Shown in pieces: positions 1 through 7,293 of a DNA stretch of 9,292 nucleotides; the first letter of the stretch is position 1; each line of letters begins with the position of its first letter. Both the position numbers and the translations under genes were made by a program. The stretch covers positions 1 to 9,292 of the forward strand of contig JAKJFV010000042.1 in NCBI GenBank assembly GCA_022704725.1. The letters run 5' to 3'. A model generated the notes under the pieces. The model made no database searches. It was not told where the DNA came from and was given only the letters and a program-made list of their open reading frames with translations. Source of the stretch: Spirochaetota bacterium. Lineage in GTDB: Bacteria; Spirochaetota; Spirochaetia; Treponematales; Treponemataceae.

Positions 1-46
1 TCACTATAGTTAATATTTTATACAATATAAATAAACAGGAGATGAA

Positions 47-2962
47 ATGAAAAAAGATTATTGTAAAAAGCTAATTCTTACATGTATTTTTATTGCAGCG
101 ATGTTGCCCTCCCTGAGTGCTAACTCGTTTGCAAATCCGAAAAATGTTTCGGTCATTGTAACTGAATATTTCGACATCATTTATACGCAGGACTCTGCCT
201 ATGCAGCACAGCTTCTTGCAGAAAAGGCTGACAGCCTCTATTTAAAAGCCTGCGGGCTGCTTGAAGCAGATCCGTATTTCAGGATACCTGTGGTACTTTC
301 TCCTGATACTGATGTACTGAACGGCTGTTTTTTTTATGCCCCGTATAATTATATAATATTGTACGATACACTTCCAGACAGCGGTTCTCTTGCTGTATTC
401 AGCGAAAACTTATTAAGTGTTTTTTACCATGAAGTTGTTCATGCTGTGAGTATTCAGAAAAAAAGTAATTTCTGGCGTTTTGCCGGCATGGTATTTGGAG
501 ATATATTAACTCCAGCACCTCTTTTTAATCTTCCTCTGTCATTCATCGAGGGTGTCACTGTTTCCTTCGAAAGTAAAGACGGAGAGGGAAGACTTAACGA
601 TGTGTATGCAACCCACATTATTGCGCAGGCAAAACTGGAGAATAAATTTCCGGACTGGAAACAGGCTGCCTATACCCGCGACATATATCCGGTAGGGCAG
701 CTTCCCTATTTGTTCGGCGGTGCCTTTGCAGCCTATATTCAGCAGAAATACGGCATGGAAAAATATGCCCAATACTGGGAAGAGTGCGGAAAAATTCAGT
801 TATTTAAACTTGTGCCCGGTGTATTTAAGTCGGTATACCGCAAAGATATTGAGACCGTATGGAAGGATTTTAAAAATTCTGTAGTCCTCCCGACTCAAGC
901 AGGAACAGTGCCAAACTCTCCTAATGGAGCGCTTCCAGAAACCACCGCGATGCTCAATATTGCTGACTATGAGAACAGTACACTCTTAGCGTCAGGTAAA
1001 GAAAGCCTGTACGCTTCTGCAGCTGCTGGACCTAATGGGATTGCCTGGATTGATGAAGCATTATCAGGTGTATATTATCTATCAAATGAAGATATAACAG
1101 GCTCAAATACTGCTAAACCTGAAAAATTATTCAGCTGCAGTTACGGCCAGACAGGACTATCTTTTTCAAAAGACGGGCGGTATCTTGTATCGTCTTATGT
1201 GTACCCGTATCCTGAAGGACGAAACACCATACAAATTTACGACATGGAAAAGAGGTCTTTTACAGACGAAAAAATACAGGGTATTCGGGATGCTGTAGTA
1301 ATTACGCTTGATGACGGCACGGAATACCTTGCGGGTGTAGAAACAAAGTCTCAGTATGCTTCAATTGTTTTTTATGACAGAGAATCTTTGACCGAGGTTA
1401 TGCGCCGTGAGTTCCCCGTTAACAGTATACCGTTTTCTCTTGTGAATGCAGGAGAAGGCAATCTTGCATACATTCTCAAAGAAAAAAACGATTGGTATAT
1501 AACACTTTATGATCCGCTTACAAAAGAAGAAGTGAGGGTGTATGATCCGGAAAATCCGATTGTCATAAAGCATCTTAATCCTGTGTACGGGACAGAAGCC
1601 ACGGAATTTTCTTTTTCCTATGCTCACGGGTTTGTGGACGGAACCTTTCCCCGCATGGGACACCTTACTTTAAACAGTACCGGTTCTTCTCTAAAAGATA
1701 CTGTCGTAACAGTAAAAACACAGACCAGGGATATATCGGGCGGTGTGTATAATCCTGTTTTAATTAACGGCACCGTAGTTTTTAATGCAAAATACTATGA
1801 TCATGATACACTTCACCGGATCCCGTATTCTGCTCTATGTAATTCTCAAAACTATGTTCTGCTGGCGGAATCTGATTTTCCGGAAGAAAGCGTTCAGGAT
1901 AACAAAGTAAGCGGTTTCGAGGAGAAAAACTACAATCCTTTAAAATACATGACAGACGGTATTTTTATTCCGATGATGTCATTAACAATGACTGCCGGAA
2001 TTGATCCTCTTGAGGCAACCATTGACGATTTCGGCGTCCTGCTTGGTTTTAACTATATAACACAGGATCCTGCAGGTGTCTGGATGCCGACTCTCGGGCT
2101 TACCTTTGATACAAAAAATCTTTCTGCCCAAACACAGTTATCGGTTGTTAATAGTGCGACTCCTGTAACATTCACTGGAAATTTTGACACAGTCTTTAAT
2201 TTTACCGGTTATTTTGAATCTAAGGCATCCGTAGAAGCTTCCTATACCCATCCTCTTGGAAATTCAGGCAACAGCCTTTCTGCTGCTAACTATATTGAGG
2301 GAAACTGGGTAAGCGATCAGGGAAACTTTGCACATGCTTATGCAGATTCAGCTCAGATTGTTTTTTCAACAATTAAAAAGAAGGGAATCGGATTTTATGA
2401 ATCTCAGGGATTTGAAGCAGTCACAGGCGCAGGGCTTTTCTTTGATCCCTTAGTTCCGGATGGCGATAAGCTTCAGTATAACTATAATATCGGTGCCGGT
2501 TATAAGTTTGCCCGTCTTTTACCTGTGGACAACACAAGAACACTAACTTTTAACCTCCCATCGCTTTTTCAAGCCCATGTTTTCCCCTCGACTATACTAA
2601 GACCGGATACAAAAACACTATGGGCGGCAATGGCAGATGTAACCTTATTTTCAATGGAGATTCAAAAAGGAATTCCCTTCTTATGTCTCTATGCAAATAG
2701 ATTAACACTTTCTGCAAATTACACTGCAGGACAGGTTATTCAGGGTGTCAACTATAAAGACCCGGTTAGTAATTTTTCCAACATAGGCAGTCTTCCCTTT
2801 GAGGATTCAGTTGCATTGCTGTGCAACATTACTCTTCGTCCGATCTTCGGCATGCTCTTAACCCAGCTGGCGCTCGATTTTGGAGGCGGGGTTCGTTATT
2901 ACATACGGCAGCAGAAATTTAAATTTGTGGTTACCTTGTTCAGTGCGCCATTGGAAATATAG
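47..2962 (+). CDS. Exported HExxH metallopeptidase-like / beta-propeller / outer-membrane barrel protein
   Basis: Seen: 971 residues starting with a Sec signal peptide (lysines at 2-8, hydrophobic 9-20, likely SPase I cut after A25 or A29). Residues 128-132 read HEVVH, preceded by a hydrophobic strand (IILYD, 102-107). A glutamate in FIEGV (E168) lies 36 residues on, and LFGGAFAAYIQQKYG follows at 222-236. This HExxH...EG...G..F..Y...YG pattern is that of gluzincin 'peptidase MA'-like domains, with H128, H132 and E168 as presumed zinc ligands and E129 as the catalytic base. Residues about 300-630 contain propeller-like strand repeats (for example LSFSKDGRYLVSS near 371-383). From about 650 to the end, alternating polar/hydrophobic strands rich in aromatic and Gly/Asn residues suggest a beta-barrel. 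Inference: an outer-membrane protein with a periplasmic or surface peptidase and propeller. The last residue is Ile rather than the usual aromatic. Start chosen from AGGAG at 37-41, 5 nt upstream. It appears monocistronic in this window, with a terminator directly after. Substrate unknown; no gene name recognised. Confidence 0.8.
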   Translation: MKKDYCKKLILTCIFIAAMLPSLSANSFANPKNVSVIVTEYFDIIYTQDSAYAAQLLAEKADSLYLKACGLLEADPYFRIPVVLSPDTDVLNGCFFYAPYNYIILYDTLPDSGSLAVFSENLLSVFYHEVVHAVSIQKKSNFWRFAGMVFGDILTPAPLFNLPLSFIEGVTVSFESKDGEGRLNDVYATHIIAQAKLENKFPDWKQAAYTRDIYPVGQLPYLFGGAFAAYIQQKYGMEKYAQYWEECGKIQLFKLVPGVFKSVYRKDIETVWKDFKNSVVLPTQAGTVPNSPNGALPETTAMLNIADYENSTLLASGKESLYASAAAGPNGIAWIDEALSGVYYLSNEDITGSNTAKPEKLFSCSYGQTGLSFSKDGRYLVSSYVYPYPEGRNTIQIYDMEKRSFTDEKIQGIRDAVVITLDDGTEYLAGVETKSQYASIVFYDRESLTEVMRREFPVNSIPFSLVNAGEGNLAYILKEKNDWYITLYDPLTKEEVRVYDPENPIVIKHLNPVYGTEATEFSFSYAHGFVDGTFPRMGHLTLNSTGSSLKDTVVTVKTQTRDISGGVYNPVLINGTVVFNAKYYDHDTLHRIPYSALCNSQNYVLLAESDFPEESVQDNKVSGFEEKNYNPLKYMTDGIFIPMMSLTMTAGIDPLEATIDDFGVLLGFNYITQDPAGVWMPTLGLTFDTKNLSAQTQLSVVNSATPVTFTGNFDTVFNFTGYFESKASVEASYTHPLGNSGNSLSAANYIEGNWVSDQGNFAHAYADSAQIVFSTIKKKGIGFYESQGFEAVTGAGLFFDPLVPDGDKLQYNYNIGAGYKFARLLPVDNTRTLTFNLPSLFQAHVFPSTILRPDTKTLWAAMADVTLFSMEIQKGIPFLCLYANRLTLSANYTAGQVIQGVNYKDPVSNFSNIGSLPFEDSVALLCNITLRPIFGMLLTQLALDFGGGVRYYIRQQKFKFVVTLFSAPLEI

Positions 2963-2973
2963 GTATTGCTAAT

Positions 2974-3014
2974 AAAAAGACTGTAAAAGATAAACCTTTT
3001 ACAGTCTTTTTTTT
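2974..3014. terminator. Bidirectional Rho-independent terminator between convergent genes
   Basis: A perfect 16-bp inverted repeat has its left arm at 2974-2989 (AAAAAGACTGTAAAAG) and its right arm at 2996-3011, with a 6-nt loop at 2990-2995. An eight-T run at 3007-3014 follows on the + strand. The five As at 2974-2978 give a U-tract for the - strand transcript. It starts 11 nt after the stop codon of the 971-residue gene and overlaps almost to the stop codon of the helicase (3015-3017, - strand), so it should end transcription from both sides. Confidence 0.9.
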
Positions 3015-5021
3015 CTACATAGTAAACTTGTTTTTCATACTTGCTAGAATATTGAGGGCCATGTCGTCGGAGACTTCACCTTGGGGTTCATGATATTCAA
3101 CAAGGTTCGCGGGAATTTCATCGAGAAAGGGGGAGGGTGTGCAGTCTACAACATTCTGCATCTTTCTTCTTTTTCTGCAGGCTGATATAAACAATTTGTC
3201 TCTGGCCCTTGTTATAGCTACATAAAAAAGCCGTCGTTCTTCTTCTACGTTCCCGTCCCCTTCTTCAAGGCTTCGTGCATGGGGAATTAATCCTTCTTCT
3301 GCACCGGCTATAAAGACAACAGGAAACTCAAGTCCCTTTGAGGCATGGATGGTCATGAGACTTACCTTGCCTTTTAATGAGTCGTCTTCCATGTCGTCGC
3401 GGGATATAAGCGTAATTCTATTAAGATAGGCATAGAGACCGGTGTCAAAGTTATCGGGATTATTTTCCCATGTATCGATTGAGGTTATAAGGTGTTCAAT
3501 GTTTAAAAACTTAAAGCGGGCGGCCTTTTCATTTTTCTGATACTCCTGCATAAGGTAATCCATGTAATTTACGGTATCGACCATTGCACGTACTTTTTTT
3601 GCAAGCCCCTTTCCTCCAAGAAGCAGGGAGCGCTGCTCAGTAATCATATTTACGAAGCTTTCAAGCTCAATTTTCATTTTATCAGCAAGGGGTGATTCCT
3701 GTGCAGAGATAAGGGCATTAATGCTTGTCCAAAGCGAGCATTTTTGATTTTTAGCAATTTCGTTTATCTGCTCTATTGTTTTTCGTCCAATTCCGCGCCG
3801 CGGAGTGTTAATTATTCGAAGGAGATTTATATCATCATCATGATTGGAAATAACCCTCAAGTAGCTGATAATGTCTTTTATTTCCTTCCGCTGGAAGAAG
3901 CTTGTTCCGCCCGAGACGGTATAGGGGATGTTTGCCTGTAAAAAGCCTTCTTCAATTGCCCGGGTGAGGGTGTTAGCCCGTATGAGTACTCCAAAATCCC
4001 CGTAGCTCCTTTTTTCGCTGATGCACAGACTTTGAATCATCTCACATATAAAGTCTGCCTCTGCGCTTTCATTTTCCGGCATAAAAATTTCTATGGGTTT
4101 ACCCGAACCGTTTCCCGACCAGAGCGCCTTATCCTTACGGTTTGTGTTGTTGGAAATAACTCCGTTTGCGGCCGCCAGAATTGTCTCGGTTGAGCGGTAG
4201 TTCTGCTCGAGCCTAATTTCTCTAACACCCGGAAAATCGCGTTCGAACATTAAAATATTTTCATAGTTGGCGCCTCTCCAGCTGTAAATTGACTGGTCAT
4301 CGTCGCCTACGACCGCAACATTCCGGTCTGCAATAGCGTGCATCAGAAGGTACTGCTGAATGGATGTGTCCTGAAATTCGTCAACCATGATGTATTTGTA
4401 GCGGTCCCGGTATTTTTGTAAGACTTCCGGAAATTCACGAAACAGTTTTATAGGAAGCCCTATAAGGTCGTCAAAATCTACGGCATTATACAGTTTCAAT
4501 CCTGACTGATACTCTTCATAGAGCTTACGGTACTGATCGTTTGCACTCTCCCAGTCCCATCTGCCTATTTTAATGTTTGAAAAAAGACTTCCTATCTTAT
4601 AAACATCCAGTGCATCAGCGGTAAACCCGAGTTCCCGTCCTGTTTCTTTTATGAGCTGATTACGGTCAACATCGTCGTAAATCGAAAAATTGGATCTCCA
4701 GCCGAGCATTTCTATATCCTGCCTCAGAATTTTAACGCCAAAAGCATGAAATGTTGATATTGTCAAATTCTGAAGTTTTTTGCCCGTTAGTTCCTTAACG
4801 CGCTCTTCCATTTCCTTTGCAGCCTTATTGGTGAATGTTAAGGCTAGTATCTGGCTTTGAGGAATCCCCGACTCTAGCATGTTGGCTATACGGTATGTTA
4901 TTACACGGGTTTTACCCGAGCCCGCTCCGGCAATAATGAGGATGGGTCCTTCAAGGGTTGTTACGGCTTCATGTTGTTTTTCGTTTAATGTATTGAATGC
5001 TAATGATGACATAGCGCTCAT
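3015..5021 (-). CDS. rep: Superfamily 1 ATP-dependent 3'-5' DNA helicase, Rep/PcrA/UvrD type
   Basis: Seen: 668 residues with the full UvrD-family motif set. Q-motif LNEKQHEAV at 12-20; Walker A AGAGSGKT at 31-38; motif Ia LTFTNKAAKEM 61-71; Walker B VDEFQDTS 213-220; motif III VGDDDQSIYSWRGA 238-251; motif IV LEQNYRST 271-278; motif V TIHASKGLEFPVVF 557-570; motif VI LFYVAITRARDKL 598-610. TPRRGIGRKT (406-415) is the usual 2B-domain signature. Known of the family: ATP-driven translocation along single-stranded DNA in repair, replication restart and displacement of bound proteins. Length is close to E. coli Rep, and the tail after motif VI is short, without room for the extended C-terminal Tudor-like region of PcrA/UvrD, so Rep-like is preferred; rep versus pcrA is not certain. 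Two starts are possible: Met1 at 5021, or Met4 at 5012. Neither has a convincing Shine-Dalgarno. It is convergent with the upstream gene and divergent from hexokinase. Confidence 0.95.
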   Translation of the reverse strand: MSAMSSLAFNTLNEKQHEAVTTLEGPILIIAGAGSGKTRVITYRIANMLESGIPQSQILALTFTNKAAKEMEERVKELTGKKLQNLTISTFHAFGVKILRQDIEMLGWRSNFSIYDDVDRNQLIKETGRELGFTADALDVYKIGSLFSNIKIGRWDWESANDQYRKLYEEYQSGLKLYNAVDFDDLIGLPIKLFREFPEVLQKYRDRYKYIMVDEFQDTSIQQYLLMHAIADRNVAVVGDDDQSIYSWRGANYENILMFERDFPGVREIRLEQNYRSTETILAAANGVISNNTNRKDKALWSGNGSGKPIEIFMPENESAEADFICEMIQSLCISEKRSYGDFGVLIRANTLTRAIEEGFLQANIPYTVSGGTSFFQRKEIKDIISYLRVISNHDDDINLLRIINTPRRGIGRKTIEQINEIAKNQKCSLWTSINALISAQESPLADKMKIELESFVNMITEQRSLLLGGKGLAKKVRAMVDTVNYMDYLMQEYQKNEKAARFKFLNIEHLITSIDTWENNPDNFDTGLYAYLNRITLISRDDMEDDSLKGKVSLMTIHASKGLEFPVVFIAGAEEGLIPHARSLEEGDGNVEEERRLFYVAITRARDKLFISACRKRRKMQNVVDCTPSPFLDEIPANLVEYHEPQGEVSDDMALNILASMKNKFTM

Positions 5022-5100
5022 TTTACGGTATTAGGCCCTGTCTATGCAACAAGAAGGTACTGAAATTGGAAAAATACGGTAGGTAATTACTCCTATGAGA

Positions 5101-5129
5101 TTGTTATTTTTTTTGCTCAATGTTATAAT
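5101..5129 (+). promoter_or_regulatory. Sigma70-type promoter of the hexokinase gene
   Basis: The -35 element TTGTTA (5101-5106) is separated by exactly 17 nt from a perfect -10 TATAAT (5124-5129). TG at 5121-5122 adds an extended -10 (TGnTATAAT). The expected transcription start near 5136 leaves a short leader of about 24 nt before the ATG at 5160. The spacer is T-rich. No comparably good promoter was found on the - strand of this region for the helicase. Confidence 0.65.
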
Positions 5130-5147
5130 TTTGAAAATATTTTGTGC

Positions 5148-5153
5148 GGAGGA
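5148..5153 (+). promoter_or_regulatory. Ribosome binding site fixing the hexokinase start
   Basis: GGAGGA at 5148-5153 lies 6 nt before ATG at 5160. The reading frame is open upstream to a TTG at 5142, but starting there would place this strong Shine-Dalgarno inside the coding sequence, and the six extra residues (MCGGFS) have no support. The ATG at 5160 is therefore taken as the start. Confidence 0.85.
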
Positions 5154-5159
5154 TTTTCT

Positions 5160-6503
5160 ATGACTATTGTTCAGACAGTAAATGCTTTTTTAGGGCGTCA
5201 CGGATTTGCATACGGCGGACCGGATATTAATACCATTATTGACGGTCTTTTGTGGGATATGCAGCAGGGGTTAGATAAGGGCGCCGGTTCATTTACTGCC
5301 ATGGAAGCAACAGAAGATATGATACCTACATGGGGACTGCCTCCTTCTTCTGTTCCGGTAAACAAGACTGTAATGGTTATTGACGCAGGCGGAACAAATT
5401 TCCGTTCATGTCTGGTTCATTTTGATGCAGAAGGCAAAACCAGCATCTCCGATCTTGAAAAATGCGCAATGCCCGGTATAGAAAAAGAACTGAATAAAAA
5501 AGATTTTTTTGAGGCAATTGCTAAGAATCTTGATCATTTAAAGAATAAGGCGGACTGCATAGGTTTTTGTTTTTCATATGCCATGAAAATTACTCCCGAA
5601 GGCGACGGACAGGTTCTCGGCTTTTCAAAGGAAATTAAGGCAAAGGAAGTTGTCGGATCCCTTGTAGGCCGGTCTTTGTGTGATGCCCTTGTTGAACGGG
5701 GATGGAACCGCCCTAAAAAGGTCATTTTATTGAACGATACCGCAGCTGCTCTTTTAGCAGGCGCTGCACATGCTTCCGGCGGCCGCCGCTACAGTTCGTA
5801 TGTGGGACTCATCCTTGGAACAGGCATGAACGCAGCCTATATTGAATCCGGAAAAATAAAGAAAATTGAGGGAATGACGGGTCTTAAAAATGGAATCCCT
5901 GAGAGCCAGATTGTTGTCTGTGAAACAGGCAAGTTTAATAAGCTTCCCCGTTCACACTTTGATCTTGAGTTTGATAAAACTGCAAATACACCCGGGCTTT
6001 ATGTTATGGAAAAAATGTGCTCAGGTGCATATTTAGGACCGGTATCTCTCATAGCACTTAAGGAAGCTGCTAAGGACGGTTTATTTTCACAGAGTACCGC
6101 TGCAGAAATACTAAAAATTCAAAAATTTGAGCTTAAAGATATGGATCAGTTCTTTTATGGGCCATTTAAAACCGATACTCTTCTCGGTTCAATTATGGCT
6201 AAGGGAACTCAAGACGACTATGACACCGCCTATGCACTCCTTGATGCCTTTGTAGAGCGTTCTGCACGCATAACAGCATCAATTATTGCAGCTTCTGTAA
6301 TTAAGAGCGGTAAGGGGACACAGCCTTCTCTCCCGGTGTGTGTACTATGCGAGGGGACAACATTTTATAAGACACATAATCTTCAGGAACGCTTACGGGG
6401 CTATCTTAATACAGTGCTCACAGAACAGAGAAAGCTTTATTTTGAAATTGTAAGTCTTGATAATGCAATAACACTCGGAGCTGCCGCTGCCGCTCTTTCT
6501 TAG
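5160..6503 (+). CDS. hxk: Hexokinase (eukaryotic-type family)
   Basis: Role: ATP-dependent phosphorylation of glucose and related hexoses to the 6-phosphate, the cytosolic entry step of glycolysis. Seen, numbered from the ATG at 5160 (447 residues): MIPTWG at 54-59 corresponds to the MLPTyv-like segment of eukaryotic hexokinases. Phosphate-binding loop DAGGTNFR is at 75-82; GFCFSYAM at 135-142 with GFSKEIK at 154-160 forms the sugar-binding region; LNDTAAALLAGA at 191-202 carries the presumed catalytic Asp193. LGTGMNAAYIE at 219-229 is the second phosphate/adenosine loop, and EKMCSGAYLG at 284-293 matches the family's EKMxSGxYLG. Length matches a single-unit hexokinase (about 450 residues) rather than the shorter bacterial ROK or Glk glucokinases. 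Spirochaetes are known to carry this family. It has its own promoter and terminator, so it is probably transcribed alone. No sign of truncation. Sugar specificity cannot be read from the sequence. Confidence 0.93.
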   Translation: MTIVQTVNAFLGRHGFAYGGPDINTIIDGLLWDMQQGLDKGAGSFTAMEATEDMIPTWGLPPSSVPVNKTVMVIDAGGTNFRSCLVHFDAEGKTSISDLEKCAMPGIEKELNKKDFFEAIAKNLDHLKNKADCIGFCFSYAMKITPEGDGQVLGFSKEIKAKEVVGSLVGRSLCDALVERGWNRPKKVILLNDTAAALLAGAAHASGGRRYSSYVGLILGTGMNAAYIESGKIKKIEGMTGLKNGIPESQIVVCETGKFNKLPRSHFDLEFDKTANTPGLYVMEKMCSGAYLGPVSLIALKEAAKDGLFSQSTAAEILKIQKFELKDMDQFFYGPFKTDTLLGSIMAKGTQDDYDTAYALLDAFVERSARITASIIAASVIKSGKGTQPSLPVCVLCEGTTFYKTHNLQERLRGYLNTVLTEQRKLYFEIVSLDNAITLGAAAAALS

Positions 6504-6534
6504 TCTTGTTATTGTGCAATCTCTGGTAGAATTA

Positions 6535-6567
6535 TAAACTATTTACAAAACCGGTATCTGCCGATAT
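6535..6567 (+). promoter_or_regulatory. Possible sigma28-like (class II motility) promoter for the flagellar operon
   Basis: GCCGATAT at 6560-6567 matches 7 of 8 bases of the sigma28/FliA -10 consensus GCCGATAA. TAAACTAT at 6535-6542 matches 6 of 8 bases of the -35 consensus TAAAGTTT. The gap is 17 nt rather than the expected 11, which weakens the call. The -10 element lies in the loop of the hexokinase terminator. It is 55 nt upstream of the flbB GTG, a sensible distance. Treat as a candidate only. Confidence 0.25.
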
Positions 6568-6590
6568 ACTTACAGTACCGGTTTTATTAT
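6547..6590 (+). terminator. Rho-independent terminator after hexokinase
   Basis: Arms AAAACCGGTA (6547-6556) and TACCGGTTTT (6576-6585) pair perfectly over 10 bp. A further CTG/CAG pairing (6558-6560 with 6573-6575) extends the stem across one bulged base, leaving a 12-nt loop. The T-rich TTTTATTATTTT (6582-6593) follows. It lies 44 nt after the hexokinase stop and 32 nt before flbB, so it should separate the two transcription units. Confidence 0.8.
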
Positions 6591-6610
6591 TTTAAAAAAA
6601 TGAACCATAC

Positions 6611-6616
6611 AGGGAG
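6611..6616 (+). promoter_or_regulatory. Ribosome binding site supporting the flbB GTG start
   Basis: AGGGAG at 6611-6616 is 5 nt upstream of GTG at 6622. It supports the non-ATG start, which also places a basic N-terminus directly before the transmembrane segment, as expected for a membrane anchor. Confidence 0.75.
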
Positions 6617-6621
6617 TTACT

Positions 6622-7254
6622 GTGGCCGCAGGTAAAACTATAGGAAAAACAATTGTATTGCTTTTTTTGGTAATAATTCTTATTTTAATAGGGCTCGTCT
6701 GGTTCGACTATCTTGGTGTTATTCAGGCAAAACAGCTTTTCGCGCCGGTTTACCGCCTGTTCGGTTTACAAACACAATCCGCTGCTTCAATTAATTCTGT
6801 TTCTTCCGTTCCTTATATCGATTTAAACTCTGAGCGTCTGGCAAAGAGGCTCGAAGCGCTTGATCTAAGAGATCAGGAACTCGATAAACGGGAAGAAACT
6901 ATTCTTCAAAAAGAAAAGGAAAACCTCCAAATATCTCAGGAACTTGAAGATTTACGAATTTCTCAAGAAGAAAGAGAAAAAACATTCAACAATACAATAA
7001 AAAAGTACGATGATAGAGAAGTAAACATCGTACAAAATGCACGAAACCTGATGGGAATGGTTCCTCAGAATGCTGTAAATATTCTGCTTGCAATGGATGA
7101 TCAGGACATGATCGACACCCTTCGCAAAGTAGATGAAATTTCGGCCTCTGCCGGTACCGACTCTGTTGTTCCTTATTGGCTGTCATTAATGCCTGCTGAG
7201 CGTGTTGCTCAAATTCAGCGCAAAATGACCAATAAGCCTTCTTCTCTTCAGTAA
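6622..7254 (+). CDS. flbB: Periplasmic-flagellar motor collar protein FlbB
   Basis: Seen: 210 residues. A short basic N-terminus (K5, K9) is followed by one transmembrane helix at about 11-27, with no cleavage site. A linker runs to about 67. A strongly charged heptad-like coiled coil spans about 68-138 (ELDKREETILQKEKENLQ within it). The C-terminal region, about 142-203, reads MGMVPQNAVNILLAMDDQDMI and VPYWLSLMPAERVAQIQRKM. This P..A..IL..M..... L...LMP.ERVA.I...M pattern is that of MotE/MgtE-N-like domains. Known: in Borrelia, FlbB is an inner-membrane protein with a periplasmic coiled coil needed to build the collar around the flagellar motor, and its gene lies between fliJ and flbC-flgD-flgE. 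Here the following genes match that order, but hexokinase lies upstream instead. The identification rests on topology, domain order and neighbours. GTG start chosen by its Shine-Dalgarno. The coding region ends 39 nt before tap1, probably cotranscribed. Confidence 0.8.
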   Translation: MAAGKTIGKTIVLLFLVIILILIGLVWFDYLGVIQAKQLFAPVYRLFGLQTQSAASINSVSSVPYIDLNSERLAKRLEALDLRDQELDKREETILQKEKENLQISQELEDLRISQEEREKTFNNTIKKYDDREVNIVQNARNLMGMVPQNAVNILLAMDDQDMIDTLRKVDEISASAGTDSVVPYWLSLMPAERVAQIQRKMTNKPSSLQ

Positions 7255-7293
7255 ATTCCGCTTTTTGCATCCGGTGTTTCAAGGAGGTTTGCC

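Noticed and set aside
1..46. Promoter for the 971-residue gene in the AT-rich leader (TATACA 19-24 or TATAAA 26-31)
   Set aside because: TATA-like hexamers are expected in such AT-rich DNA and no matching -35 at proper spacing is visible within the window, so no position can be defended.
47..130. Possible lipoprotein signal (LILTC, Cys13) in the 971-residue protein
   Set aside because: The cysteine is only four residues into the hydrophobic core, too early for a lipobox; a SPase I site after A25 or A29 fits better.
539..1663. Antisense open frames (539-772 and 1361-1663) inside the 971-residue gene
   Set aside because: They show no recognisable domain, no Shine-Dalgarno was evident, and the + strand frame is a coherent exported protein throughout.
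3744..3941. Short + strand open frame inside the helicase gene
   Set aside because: It lies over conserved helicase coding sequence and its translation resembles no protein.
5142..5159. Upstream TTG start for hexokinase adding six residues
   Set aside because: The extension would contain the strong GGAGGA Shine-Dalgarno that serves ATG 5160, and TTG 5142 has no Shine-Dalgarno of its own.
6600..6635. Eleven-codon ATG frame overlapping the flbB start
   Set aside because: No Shine-Dalgarno precedes it; upstream is the A/T tract of the terminator. The translation is not informative.
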